A DNA stretch of 64,000 nt from contig NZ_JONL01000002.1 of assembly GCF_000711735.1 (NCBI RefSeq), positions 248,001 to 312,000 on the forward strand. The letters run 5' to 3'. Below are positions 16,640 through 24,924 of this stretch, piece by piece. Position numbers and translations under genes: made by a program. Within the stretch, counting starts at the first letter, position 1. Each line of letters begins with the position of its first letter. The notes below the pieces were generated by a model. The model searched no databases and was not told where the DNA came from. It was given only the letters and a program-made list of their open reading frames with translations. The DNA is from Maridesulfovibrio frigidus DSM 17176. GTDB taxonomy: Bacteria; Desulfobacterota; Desulfovibrionia; Desulfovibrionales; Desulfovibrionaceae.

Positions 16640-17265
16640 ATATCAATTCTCCTGCTTTTTTAGGCAGATATGACTAAGTTACTATACAATTGCACAGTTC
16701 AAGATGTCGGATGTTACTTATTTTTCTAACAATTTTCAACAACATTTCGTCCCATACATCAAAATTGACTGATGTTCATCAATAAAAACAATTAATTCCA
16801 CTTACACAGTTAAGATTAAAATCCACCGCGATTCTTATTACAAGGCTGAAAACATTCATTTTAATTATTTTATATGAATTTATTTACTCAATATAATAAA
16901 TCAATTTTAATTTTAATTCCTTTCATATTCATTAAAGATACATCCAACAACTGCACAAATTATAAAAAATACATTAACTGTTGCAGTACTAATATTTATT
17001 AATGTTACACAATTGTATATGAACAGTTAGTTAGATGCACTTATAGAATAAAAATTGCTTTGAACTACACAAATAACACTACTCAACATAATTATTATTT
17101 GTGATACATCATCTTTACGCTTGCCTGTATTTTATTTCATGTTATACTGATACAAACACTTGTCTTTATCATGATTTTCTCTAGACTTTATTAATAACTA
17201 CGTTATATATACGTTAGCAAGCGAAATCAGAAAGTAAAAAAACAAATAAGAGGATTAATCAGCAT
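16640..17265. other. AT-rich intergenic region between divergent hldD and cysteine desulfidase genes
   Basis: About 626 bp with no convincing ORF, strikingly AT-rich compared with the flanking genes. It must hold the promoters of two divergent transcripts. One weak promoter candidate is listed separately. I see no clear RNA gene, riboswitch or long repeat in it. Confidence 0.6.
17121..17148 (+). promoter_or_regulatory. Possible sigma-70 promoter for the cysteine desulfidase gene
   Basis: TTGCCT (17121-17126) and TATACT (17143-17148) are separated by 16 bp, matching 4/6 and 5/6 of the consensus. This would give a leader of roughly 110 nt. In DNA this AT-rich such matches arise by chance, so confidence is low. 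Confidence 0.3.
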
Positions 17266-18585
17266 ATGGCCTATACCGTTAAAGAGATTCTCCATCTTGA
17301 AGTTGCTCCAGCACTTGGATGCACTGAGCCAGTTGCTATAGCTCTAGCGACAGCTGCAGCCGCTTCTATTTTTAAAGATGAAACCCCTGACCACATTGAA
17401 ATATGGGTCGACCCTAATATTTATAAAAACGGTCTTGCGGTAATTATTCCAGGAACCGGAGGTTTGAACGGACTGGATACTGCTGCTGCTCTTGGAGCTT
17501 TATGCGGCGATGCCTCTCTTGGACTGGAAGCCCTTGAACCTATCACTGAAGAAGGGGTTGAGCGGGCTTGCAAATTTAAAGAGGAGTCCAGAGTTACAGT
17601 GCATCTTCTTGCTGATCAAAAAGGCATTTACGTTAAAGCTTTGCTAACCTTCAAAGAACATCAGGTTGAAGCAATTATTGAAGGAGTCCATGACAATATC
17701 ACGGGGATAACAATGGACGGCGAGCCGATTACAGACTCCCCGTTGGTAAAAGCAAAGCAAGCTCAAAAAGCTGATGTTTTCAAGCTTGAAGACTTTATAA
17801 AAAAACTTACGCTCGATGACCTCATTGATATGATTAGCGACCTCGATGATGACGATTTCGCATTTCTCAAGGAAGGAATTACATATAATATGCGCCTTGC
17901 GGATTATGGCCTTAAACATGGGTCAGGTCTCGGGGTAGGACTTACACTAGAAAGACTGGCAAGACTGAAAATTCTTACCCGCGACATGATACTATCGGCG
18001 CGAATTATCACCTCGGCGGCTTCTGATGCAAGAATGGGCGGAATAAAACTTCCTGCCATGAGCTCTGGCGGTTCCGGAAACCACGGACTAACGGCAATTC
18101 TGCCGATATATGCAGTTAGTAAATTTATTGATTGTGATGAAAAAACTTTGCTCGAAGCCATCGCGCTTAGTCATTTAGTCACAGCTTATGTGAAAGCTCA
18201 AACGGGCAGATTATCCGCTGTATGCGGTTGCTCCGTGGCAGCTGGCGCAGGAGCAACAGCAGGAACCACTTATTTAATGGGAGGAACATCATCGCAGATG
18301 GCTGGAGCAATTACCAATATAACGGAGGATCTTGCCGGAATTATTTGTGACGGGGCTAAGTCTGGATGCGCTCTTAAGCTCGCGACAGCTGCAGGAACGG
18401 CTGTTCAAGCTGCACTGTTTGCGATTCACGGAGTTAACGTTCACTCAACAGATGGTATTATTGGTACATCACCGGAACAGACCATGCAAAATATTGGTAC
18501 ACTGAGCACGCAGGGAATGATTGATACGGATAGAACTATCCTCAAAATTATGCTTGAGAAACATTTTGCTTCAGCAAGCAATTAA
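17266..18585 (+). CDS. L-cysteine desulfidase / UPF0597 family (CyuA-like)
   Basis: The 439-residue protein matches the UPF0597/CyuA family, related to serine dehydratase alpha chains. It has LGCTEPVAIALA (Cys19), KHGSGLGVG, the SGGSGNHG motif and Cys-containing segments AVCGCSVAAGAGA and KSGCALKLA that supply ligands for a catalytic [4Fe-4S] cluster. Family members break L-cysteine into pyruvate, ammonia and sulfide without PLP. Function in this anaerobe would be cysteine catabolism or detoxification. An AAGAGG site precedes the ATG. It is transcribed alone after a long AT-rich leader region. Related activities on L-serine are possible. Confidence 0.88.
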   Translation: MAYTVKEILHLEVAPALGCTEPVAIALATAAAASIFKDETPDHIEIWVDPNIYKNGLAVIIPGTGGLNGLDTAAALGALCGDASLGLEALEPITEEGVERACKFKEESRVTVHLLADQKGIYVKALLTFKEHQVEAIIEGVHDNITGITMDGEPITDSPLVKAKQAQKADVFKLEDFIKKLTLDDLIDMISDLDDDDFAFLKEGITYNMRLADYGLKHGSGLGVGLTLERLARLKILTRDMILSARIITSAASDARMGGIKLPAMSSGGSGNHGLTAILPIYAVSKFIDCDEKTLLEAIALSHLVTAYVKAQTGRLSAVCGCSVAAGAGATAGTTYLMGGTSSQMAGAITNITEDLAGIICDGAKSGCALKLATAAGTAVQAALFAIHGVNVHSTDGIIGTSPEQTMQNIGTLSTQGMIDTDRTILKIMLEKHFASASN

Positions 18586-18629
18586 GAGTTGTATAAAAAT
18601 AATACAAAAACATTGCTTAAGAAAAAATA

Positions 18630-18650
18630 ATACCTTAATAATTAAGGTAT
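18630..18650. promoter_or_regulatory. 21-bp perfect palindrome upstream of the VWA-OmpA gene
   Basis: ATACCTTAAT-A-ATTAAGGTAT is a 10-1-10 perfect inverted repeat, 45 bp after the cysteine desulfidase stop codon and 50 bp before the VWA-OmpA start. It could be an operator for a dimeric regulator or a weak AU-rich terminator. No strong T tract follows. Confidence 0.45.
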
Positions 18651-18700
18651 AAGTATATCTTATTAAAACCTATTAACCATTTTTTTGGAGGAATTTTATA

Positions 18701-19765
18701 ATGAAAAGTAAAAAACTAATTTCACTTCTTGCCTTAATGTTGATCGCTTTTATGGCTATGGGATCACTGGCTTCAGCGGAGTCAAAAATTGTTCTCAAAC
18801 CTAAAGTAGACGCGTTTGCTTTATTTGTAGATACTTCTCCTTCCATGGAAGAAGCATACAAAGCTACAGGCAACTCTAAAATCGTTTCAGGCCTAAACGC
18901 TCTTAAGCAGTTGAATAACGTTATCCCTAATCTAGGATACCAGTCTGCGCTTTATGCAATGCCTGACTTTGCAACATACTCCCCAAAAGCAACTTACAAT
19001 AAAGGTGCTATTGCTAGAGGACTGAATGCAGCTCCAACTGATCTTCCTTTCTTCCAGTCTACCCCAATGGGAACTGGATTTTCTGATCTAGATAACACTC
19101 TTTCCACATGGAAAGGCAAACTTGCAGTTATCTTTGTTTCAGACGGTCTTTCAAACGTAGGTAGGAACCCTGCTGCAATTATCAACAACATGTCCCAAAA
19201 ATATGGTGATCGTTTCTGCCTGCACACCATCAGTGTTGCAGATACACCACAGGGAATTTCTATGATGAAGCGTCTTGCTTCCCTTACTCCTTGTGGAGTT
19301 TTCGTAGAAGCATCTGCTCTTTCAAACAAAGCCGTTCTCGACAAATTCGCTCAGGACGTTTTCTACACAACAGAAGAAGAACTTATCGTTGAAATAGTTC
19401 CTGTTCCTGTAGTTGTTCCAGTTCAGGAAAAAATCGTTTTCCGTAATCTTAACTTCGGTTTCGATAAATTCCAGATCACTGAAGAAATGGAACCATCTCT
19501 TGTAGAAGCTGCTGCAATGCTTGAGTCTTTCCCGAACCTTAAGGTTATGGTTGGCGGACACACAGACAGCACTGGTGCAGAAGCATACAATCAGGGCCTA
19601 TCCGAACGCAGAGCTAAATCTGTAGGCGACTGGATGGCTGCAAACGGCGTTTCTGCTGATCGCATCATGATTCAGGGTTACGGCGAAATGAATCCAAAGT
19701 ACGACAACAAGACTAAGGAAGGCCGCAAGCTTAACCGTCGTGTTGAAATTGATGTAGAAGAATAA
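18701..19765 (+). CDS. Exported von Willebrand factor A domain protein with C-terminal OmpA peptidoglycan-binding domain
   Basis: The 354-residue protein has a signal peptide ending near residue 27 (GSLASAES). A VWA domain (about 35-220) carries the MIDAS motif DTSPS (44-48) and IFVSDGLS. A Val/Pro linker (about 228-245) follows, then an OmpA-like domain (about 250-352) with GGHTDSTGAEAYNQGLSERRA and NRRVEI. It would sit in the periplasm or outer membrane, anchored to peptidoglycan, with the VWA domain binding a protein partner through a metal ion. GGAGG lies eight bases before the ATG. A palindrome lies upstream and a terminator directly after. The partner is unknown. Confidence 0.88.
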   Translation: MKSKKLISLLALMLIAFMAMGSLASAESKIVLKPKVDAFALFVDTSPSMEEAYKATGNSKIVSGLNALKQLNNVIPNLGYQSALYAMPDFATYSPKATYNKGAIARGLNAAPTDLPFFQSTPMGTGFSDLDNTLSTWKGKLAVIFVSDGLSNVGRNPAAIINNMSQKYGDRFCLHTISVADTPQGISMMKRLASLTPCGVFVEASALSNKAVLDKFAQDVFYTTEEELIVEIVPVPVVVPVQEKIVFRNLNFGFDKFQITEEMEPSLVEAAAMLESFPNLKVMVGGHTDSTGAEAYNQGLSERRAKSVGDWMAANGVSADRIMIQGYGEMNPKYDNKTKEGRKLNRRVEIDVEE

Positions 19766-19830
19766 AAAACTCTAAAGATTATAAGCTCCTGACTGGTTCT
19801 TGTTTTCAAGACTAATAAAGAGTAACAATA

Positions 19831-19868
19831 GGGTGGAAGGGGCGTTGTCCTTTCCACCCTTTTTTTAT
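19831..19868 (+). terminator. Terminator after the VWA-OmpA gene
   Basis: GGGTGGAAAGG-like arms (GGGTGGAAGGG with TCCTTTCCACCC) form a strong hairpin followed by seven T residues. The next gene starts just 14 bp later. Confidence 0.88.
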
Positions 19869-19881
19869 CCGGAGATGTTTA

Positions 19882-20301
19882 ATGAAAAGAATCAGAATAG
19901 TACTGACTGCAATATTTTTATGTTTTGTTTTATCATCTGGAGCCTTTGCAAGCGATGTGACGGAGCAAACAGAACTCAGTCGCTTCCAAATCTTTGCCAA
20001 AAGCTGGGTAGTTAAACTTAACAGAAGCCACATCAAAGGCATACAGCGCATGGAAATAAGGCCAAACGAAGACGGGACATACCTCGCCAGATATCACGCC
20101 ATTGATCCCACAAGCGTTCAATGCATTGTAAAAAAAACAAGCTCCAAGCGCAAAGGACTTATCGGTCTTCTAAAATATATCGAGACCGTCTACGAAAGCA
20201 CAGGAAGCAGCCCCAAGACTGCCCGCAAGAGCGACTTCAAGGCTGTTAAGCGCACCCGCATTACCGAAATATTCAGTAACTCGGGAAAAGGCTGGCGCTA
20301 A
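19882..20301 (+). CDS. Small exported protein of unknown function
   Basis: The 139-residue protein has a signal peptide (MKRIRIVLTAIFLCFVLSSGAFA, cleavage near 24). The mature part is basic, with segments such as NRSHIKGIQRMEIRPNEDGTYLARYH and KRTRITEIFSNSG. It has a single cysteine at about residue 82. GGAGATG precedes the ATG. It lies between two terminators and so is monocistronic or depends on read-through. I do not recognise a domain. It is probably periplasmic or surface-associated. Confidence 0.75.
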   Translation: MKRIRIVLTAIFLCFVLSSGAFASDVTEQTELSRFQIFAKSWVVKLNRSHIKGIQRMEIRPNEDGTYLARYHAIDPTSVQCIVKKTSSKRKGLIGLLKYIETVYESTGSSPKTARKSDFKAVKRTRITEIFSNSGKGWR

Positions 20302-20356
20302 GAAAGTTAGACCAAGTGCAGCAAGAGTCTTCTTCTAATTTCACCTAATAAAATAA

Positions 20357-20390
20357 AACGGCCCGCTGAACTAAAGTTCAACGGGCCGTT
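20357..20390. terminator. Bidirectional terminator between the exported protein and the MCP
   Basis: AACGGCCCG pairs with CGGGCCGTT and the inner GAACT/AGTTC arms extend the stem, followed by TCTTATT. It separates two convergent genes and can serve both. Confidence 0.9.
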
Positions 20391-20424
20391 TCTTATTAAA
20401 TCAAATAAGAATGTAAACGGACTG

Positions 20425-22428
20425 TTATTTGAAGCGGGAGACAAGCTCACTTAGGTGCTGAGCCATTTCCGACACTTCTTGAATCCCATCGTTCGCATTC
20501 ATAATCCCCTGTGAGAGAGTCTGCGATAGAGCGTTAATCTCTGTCACACTATTGTTGACTTCATCACTTGTTGCGGACTGCTCTTCAGCGGCAGTTGCAA
20601 TAGCTCTTACCATGTCGGCAATACCGTCGGACTCTTTGACTATTTCTTGAAGAACTCCACCTGCGCTTTCTGCCATAGTGACAGTCTTGCCTACGCGCTT
20701 ACGAGCGTCACTCATTTCGTCCACAACTTTCGTTGTGCTCTGCTGAATAAGCCCAATTGCTTCTTCAACCTCGTTGGTTGCATTCATTGTCTTTTCAGCA
20801 AGCTTACGAACTTCGTCAGCCACAACGGCAAATCCGCGGCCCGCATCTCCAGCTCTAGCAGCTTCAATGGCAGCGTTAAGAGCAAGCAAGTTGGTCTGGT
20901 CAGCAATATCATTAATTACGGACATGACCTCACCAATGTTAACTGCACGAACCGACAAGTCTTCAAGAAGTTCTGCAAGTCGGTCAGTTGTATCGGTAAC
21001 CATGTGTATTTCTTTAACAGTATCACTTACAACGACACCACCATCACGAGCAACAGATTTAGCTCTTTCGGAAGATTCAGCAGTTTCACCAGTGTTGCGT
21101 GCTACTTCCAAAACAGTTGCGTTCATTTCTTCCATCGCAGTTGCAACCTGTCCGGTCTGCATTGCAGTAGTGTCGACACCAATTGTAAGTTCATTCATCT
21201 GCTGAGACAGCTCTGCTGTATAAGAAAGCAATCTAGTAGAAACTTCAGTGACTTCGTTCGCAACCTCAAGAAGAGCTTCTTGCTGCTTCTCAATATGCTG
21301 CCTACTTTCTTCTTCTTCAGTAAGGTCCACCATCACAGCAATCGCCCCGACGATTTCATCCTCTGCATTAAGAAGAGCACAAGCCTGGTAGCGCAATGGA
21401 AATTCAACACCATCTTTGCGCATGTAGCGAATCAAGCCTTGTGGACAGCCATTACCCTCAAGGGCATCGGCAGTAATTGCTCTGCCATCTTTCGTAAATA
21501 AACTTGCGACAGGAGAACCAACAACATACGATTCTAACTTCTCAAGTATTTTCAACATCGGTTTATTAACAAATCCGATATTGTTATTTGCATCAGTAAC
21601 AATAAGAGGAACGGTTATACCGCTAAGTACACCCTTATTGTATTGTAATTGATCTTTAATCTGTCTGGCCATTTCGCCCAGATTTTTACCGAGAGATCCA
21701 AGCTCATCACTTCCCGGAACATCAAAGTGGGCATCGAGATTTCCACCAGTAAATGCTTCCGTTGCACCGGCAATAACTTCGATCCGGTTAACAACAGATT
21801 TGCGCATAAAGAATAGTAACGCACCAAGCAGGACAACAAACCCAGAAAAGGAAAGCATTGCAGCTTTCATCTGCGAATCAACAAGGGCTCCGAACTGGCT
21901 TGAAATATCCTGAACCATGACTATCGAACCGAGAATAGGTCTTCTACTACCGTGACAATGGTAACATTTTTTTTCATTTTTAATGGATTCAATTTCTACA
22001 AAAACCTTCTTACCACCAATCTCAGAAAGCATCCCGCCTTTAACCGGAGACTTCAGACTCTTCTGATAAAGGGCACCCACTTCTGGATTATCAAATTTAG
22101 TGGATAACTCAGACCGCAAGTCATCTTTAGTAGTAGAATAGGTGATATTACCTTTAAAATTTGTTAGATAAACACTTACATCATCGTAATGTTGAGAAAT
22201 AGTGGCAAACTTTTCAGTAGTACCTTTATTGTTACCTTTCGCCATCGGCTCACGAATAGCGAGCTGAATTAAATCAGAGTTCCGAATGGCAGAATTTTCA
22301 ATCTCGTGCAGCATGGCATTTTTCTGCCAGTAAGAGTTTGCTGCAAAAAGACAAATGAACACTGTGGCTGTCAACAAAGAGGTCAAGACCATAACTTTGT
22401 TACCAAGGGAGTTTTTAATAAAATTCAT
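20425..22428 (-). CDS. Methyl-accepting chemotaxis protein with a haem-c (CxxCH) sensor domain and a PAS domain
   Basis: The 667-residue receptor has a first membrane helix (about 12-31) and a periplasmic domain (about 32-190). That domain contains CYHCH (155-159), a covalent haem-c site. A second helix (about 191-208), HAMP (about 211-262), PAS (about 265-380) and an MCP signalling domain follow, with the hairpin tip around [21 protein letters not shown]. It resembles DcrA of D. vulgaris, a haem-c chemoreceptor for oxygen or redox potential. A tetrahaem cytochrome gene lies 10 bp upstream in the same operon, so it may deliver electrons to, or report on, the same redox signal. Ligand and response are inferred. 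Confidence 0.92.
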   Translation of the reverse strand: MNFIKNSLGNKVMVLTSLLTATVFICLFAANSYWQKNAMLHEIENSAIRNSDLIQLAIREPMAKGNNKGTTEKFATISQHYDDVSVYLTNFKGNITYSTTKDDLRSELSTKFDNPEVGALYQKSLKSPVKGGMLSEIGGKKVFVEIESIKNEKKCYHCHGSRRPILGSIVMVQDISSQFGALVDSQMKAAMLSFSGFVVLLGALLFFMRKSVVNRIEVIAGATEAFTGGNLDAHFDVPGSDELGSLGKNLGEMARQIKDQLQYNKGVLSGITVPLIVTDANNNIGFVNKPMLKILEKLESYVVGSPVASLFTKDGRAITADALEGNGCPQGLIRYMRKDGVEFPLRYQACALLNAEDEIVGAIAVMVDLTEEEESRQHIEKQQEALLEVANEVTEVSTRLLSYTAELSQQMNELTIGVDTTAMQTGQVATAMEEMNATVLEVARNTGETAESSERAKSVARDGGVVVSDTVKEIHMVTDTTDRLAELLEDLSVRAVNIGEVMSVINDIADQTNLLALNAAIEAARAGDAGRGFAVVADEVRKLAEKTMNATNEVEEAIGLIQQSTTKVVDEMSDARKRVGKTVTMAESAGGVLQEIVKESDGIADMVRAIATAAEEQSATSDEVNNSVTEINALSQTLSQGIMNANDGIQEVSEMAQHLSELVSRFK

Positions 22429-22438
22429 ATTCTCTCCC

Positions 22439-22897
22439 TTAGTGGGCTCCGCCGTATATCAGCGGCTTAAAGTTGAAATTCTCTACTCTGGCAGCATTAT
22501 GGCAGGTTTCACAATCGGCAATATCCATCTTTGCTTTAATAAGATCAGGGTCTCCATCTTCAGCGTGCAGGGAGCCGGGACCATGACAGACTTCACAACC
22601 GGCATCAGCTAAATGGGGAGTTTCTTCGAAAGAAACAAACCCGCCTGGCTTTCCATATCCGGTAGCATGACAAGCATAACATTCCTCAACTTCATCTTGA
22701 TCAAGGTCGGAAGACATAATTTTAATACTGGTACTGGAGTGAGCTTTTTTGGAATACTTACTATAATTTAAAAATTCTTTTTCGTGACATTCAGCACACG
22801 CTTCGGAACCAACAAACGTAGCAGAATCTGTAATACCGTATTTAACAAACGAAAGTCCAAAGACGGTAAGCACCACCAAGAGAACTGAGGTTCGCAT
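22439..22897 (-). CDS. Exported tetrahaem cytochrome c (cytochrome c554-like)
   Basis: The protein has four haem-c sites, CAECH, CYACH, CEVCH and CETCH, in about 152 residues after a single N-terminal membrane or signal segment ([21 protein letters not shown]). I choose ATG 22895-22897 because GAGGAAAAG lies about ten bases upstream. An ATG at 22918 lacks such a site. The spacing of motifs with CEVCHGPGS resembles the cytochrome c554 group. The gene precedes the haem-containing MCP by 10 bp, which points to a shared redox-sensing or electron-transfer role in the periplasm. The signal may remain uncleaved as an anchor. Confidence 0.9.
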   Translation of the reverse strand: MRTSVLLVVLTVFGLSFVKYGITDSATFVGSEACAECHEKEFLNYSKYSKKAHSSTSIKIMSSDLDQDEVEECYACHATGYGKPGGFVSFEETPHLADAGCEVCHGPGSLHAEDGDPDLIKAKMDIADCETCHNAARVENFNFKPLIYGGAH

Positions 22898-23433
22898 GAT
22901 ATAGTCTTTTCCTCGCATAAAAAATCACCCCTACCTTTTTCAATGTATTAATTACACTTCAACCCTGCCCTTCCAAACGCTTTAACCCCCTACAACCCAA
23001 AAAACAGTTTACCTACAAATGAGAATGTCACACATCTTATCTTAACTTTTGCTACTATCTTTAGATTTATATGTGAAGACAAATGTCACATTATTGTTAT
23101 CAGGGTTAAAAAAAATAATAACATCAACCTCTATCAAAAAGCATAAAGGGCACCTTAAATTATCAAGTTGATAGTTACACTCAACGAAAGTTCAACAAAA
23201 CTTGTAAAACGATCCCACCACACCACCTGATTATACAATCAATTTAGAGCCTTGAAAAAAAATTAGTTTCTCACATGGCTCCATATCCTGTGAATATTAC
23301 TTGCGGTAAAGGGGCTTCTTCTGGCAGGATGTCTCATCTTAAGAATCCATCATCTGTTATGAATCTTTAAGCCAATCTACACACAGCAAGTCCGCTCCAC
23401 CGGACTCCAAAGCGGAAAGGCGGCTACTCATTT
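22898..23433. other. Intergenic region with promoters of the cytochrome-MCP and hdr-flx operons
   Basis: About 536 bp without a plausible gene between divergent operons. It contains a repeated octamer ATGTCACA at 23025-23032 and 23083-23090 and several A/T runs. No hairpin terminator or recognisable riboswitch was seen. Regulatory elements for the large hdr-flx operon should lie here. Confidence 0.55.
23025..23090 (+). repeat. Direct repeat of ATGTCACA upstream of hdrC
   Basis: Two identical octamers at 23025-23032 and 23083-23090 lie 58 bp apart start to start, in the regulatory region of the hdr-flx operon. They could be half-sites for a regulator. Chance is possible. Confidence 0.3.
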
Positions 23434-23994
23434 ATGGAAATAGTTAATATTACTAAGTCTTACGACTCAAGTTTTGTGAAACAAGTCGAAAAAGAAAGCG
23501 GCCAAAACATGAGCCTCTGCTACCAATGCGGTAACTGTACCGCAGGTTGCCCGTATACATTTGTATATGATCAGCCTGTGAACCAGATTATGCGCCTTGT
23601 GCAGGCAGGTCAGAAAGAGACTGTTTTAAAATCCAAATCTCTTTGGCTCTGTGCCACATGTGAATCATGCACAACCAGATGCCCAAACAACATCGACGTA
23701 GCACACATCATGGACGTATTACGCCACATGGCTCGCCGTGAGGGATACGCTCCTGTACCTACAGTCAAATCGTTTTGGGACAGCTTCCTGTCGTCTGTTG
23801 AAAAGAACGGACGCGTATTTGAAATTGGCCTTTTGGTCTCTTACATTGCGAAGACAGGTCGGTTCTGGACAGATGTGGACCTTGGCCCGAAAGTTTTGCC
23901 AAAAGGCAAAATGCACTTCAAGCCTCCCCAGATTCAAGGGAAGGAAGAAGTTCAAAAGATATTCAACCGATTTAAAGAGGAGTCTCAAAAATGA
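23434..23994 (+). CDS. hdrC: Heterodisulfide reductase-like subunit HdrC
   Basis: The 186-residue iron-sulfur protein has two [4Fe-4S] motifs: Cys29/32/35/39 (CYQCGNCTAGCP) and Cys72/75/78/82 (CATCESCTTRCP). There is no membrane segment, so it is the soluble HdrC type. It passes electrons between HdrA and HdrB. Its stop overlaps the hdrB start by 4 bp (ATGA), which shows translational coupling. It heads a seven-gene hdrCBA-flxDCBA operon, matching the HdrABC-FlxABCD NADH-dependent complex known from D. vulgaris. Confidence 0.95.
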   Translation: MEIVNITKSYDSSFVKQVEKESGQNMSLCYQCGNCTAGCPYTFVYDQPVNQIMRLVQAGQKETVLKSKSLWLCATCESCTTRCPNNIDVAHIMDVLRHMARREGYAPVPTVKSFWDSFLSSVEKNGRVFEIGLLVSYIAKTGRFWTDVDLGPKVLPKGKMHFKPPQIQGKEEVQKIFNRFKEESQK

Positions 23995-24881
23995 GTGATT
24001 CCTTAAATTATGCATACTATCCCGGGTGCTCAGGAACCGGAACATCTATTGAGTATGATATGTCCACACGCGCAATTTGCGCCAAGCTGGGCATAACTCT
24101 GAACGAGGTTCCGGACTGGAGCTGTTGCGGCTCTACTCCTGCACACACAGTCGATCACACTTTGTCCTCAGCTCTTTCGGCTCGCAACCTTGCACTAGTC
24201 GAAAAAATGAATCTGGACACAGCTGTAACTCCTTGTCCAAGCTGTTTGACCAATCTCAAAACAGCCACTCATAGAATGAGTAAAGACGAGTTTAGAGATG
24301 ACGTAAACAAGCTGCTGGATACTCCCTATAATGGAGGAGTTGACACAAAGTCTGTATTGCAGATTCTCGTTGAAGACATGGGACTTGATGCGCTTAAGGC
24401 AAAGGCTGTGAAGCCTCTTAAGGGACTGAAAGTTGCGGCATATTACGGTTGCATTATGAACCGCCCGCCAGAAGTCATGAACTTTGACGACCCTGAACAC
24501 CCCATGGCTATGGATAATATCCTTACAGCTCTGGGAGCGACTGTCCTTCCTTTCCCACTGAAAGTTGAATGCTGCGGAGCTTCATTCGGTATCCCTCGTA
24601 AGGATATTGTCATGAGCCTGTCCGGCAAACTTTTGGATGCGGCTGAAGACATCGGAGCAGAGGCGCTGGTTACAGCCTGCCCTCTATGCCAGATGAATCT
24701 GGACCTCAGGCAGGATCAGATCAACTCAGCTAATGGTGCAAAGCACAATATCCCAGTGTTTTACTACACTCAGCTTATTGGACTTGCCCTCGGAATAGAT
24801 GAGAAGGAACTCGGAATTGATAAGCTCTGCGTATCCCCTCGCACAGTCATTAATGGCATCGGCGCGGAAGACGCTTCCTAG
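23991..24881 (+). CDS. hdrB: Heterodisulfide reductase-like subunit HdrB
   Basis: The 296-residue protein has two CCG domains. The first spans YYPGCSGTG, SCCGSTPAH and CPSC; the second spans YYGCIMNRP, ECCGASFG and CPLC. These cysteines hold the noncubane [4Fe-4S] clusters that cleave disulfides in methanogen HdrB. In sulfate reducers the physiological disulfide is not CoM-S-S-CoB; DsrC has been proposed. The reading frame overlaps hdrC by 4 bp. Both CCG motifs look complete, so the protein is probably catalytically competent. Confidence 0.95.
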   Translation: MSDSLNYAYYPGCSGTGTSIEYDMSTRAICAKLGITLNEVPDWSCCGSTPAHTVDHTLSSALSARNLALVEKMNLDTAVTPCPSCLTNLKTATHRMSKDEFRDDVNKLLDTPYNGGVDTKSVLQILVEDMGLDALKAKAVKPLKGLKVAAYYGCIMNRPPEVMNFDDPEHPMAMDNILTALGATVLPFPLKVECCGASFGIPRKDIVMSLSGKLLDAAEDIGAEALVTACPLCQMNLDLRQDQINSANGAKHNIPVFYYTQLIGLALGIDEKELGIDKLCVSPRTVINGIGAEDAS

Positions 24882-24924
24882 TAGAGCTACCCAACCGGTC
24901 AAGAACGTCAAGGAGAAGACTTAA

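Noticed and set aside
23071-23091. CRP/HcpR-type site ATGTGA...TCACAT upstream of hdrC
   Set aside because: The arms are separated by 9 bp, not the 6 bp of the FNR/CRP/HcpR consensus; kept only as part of the octamer repeat observation.
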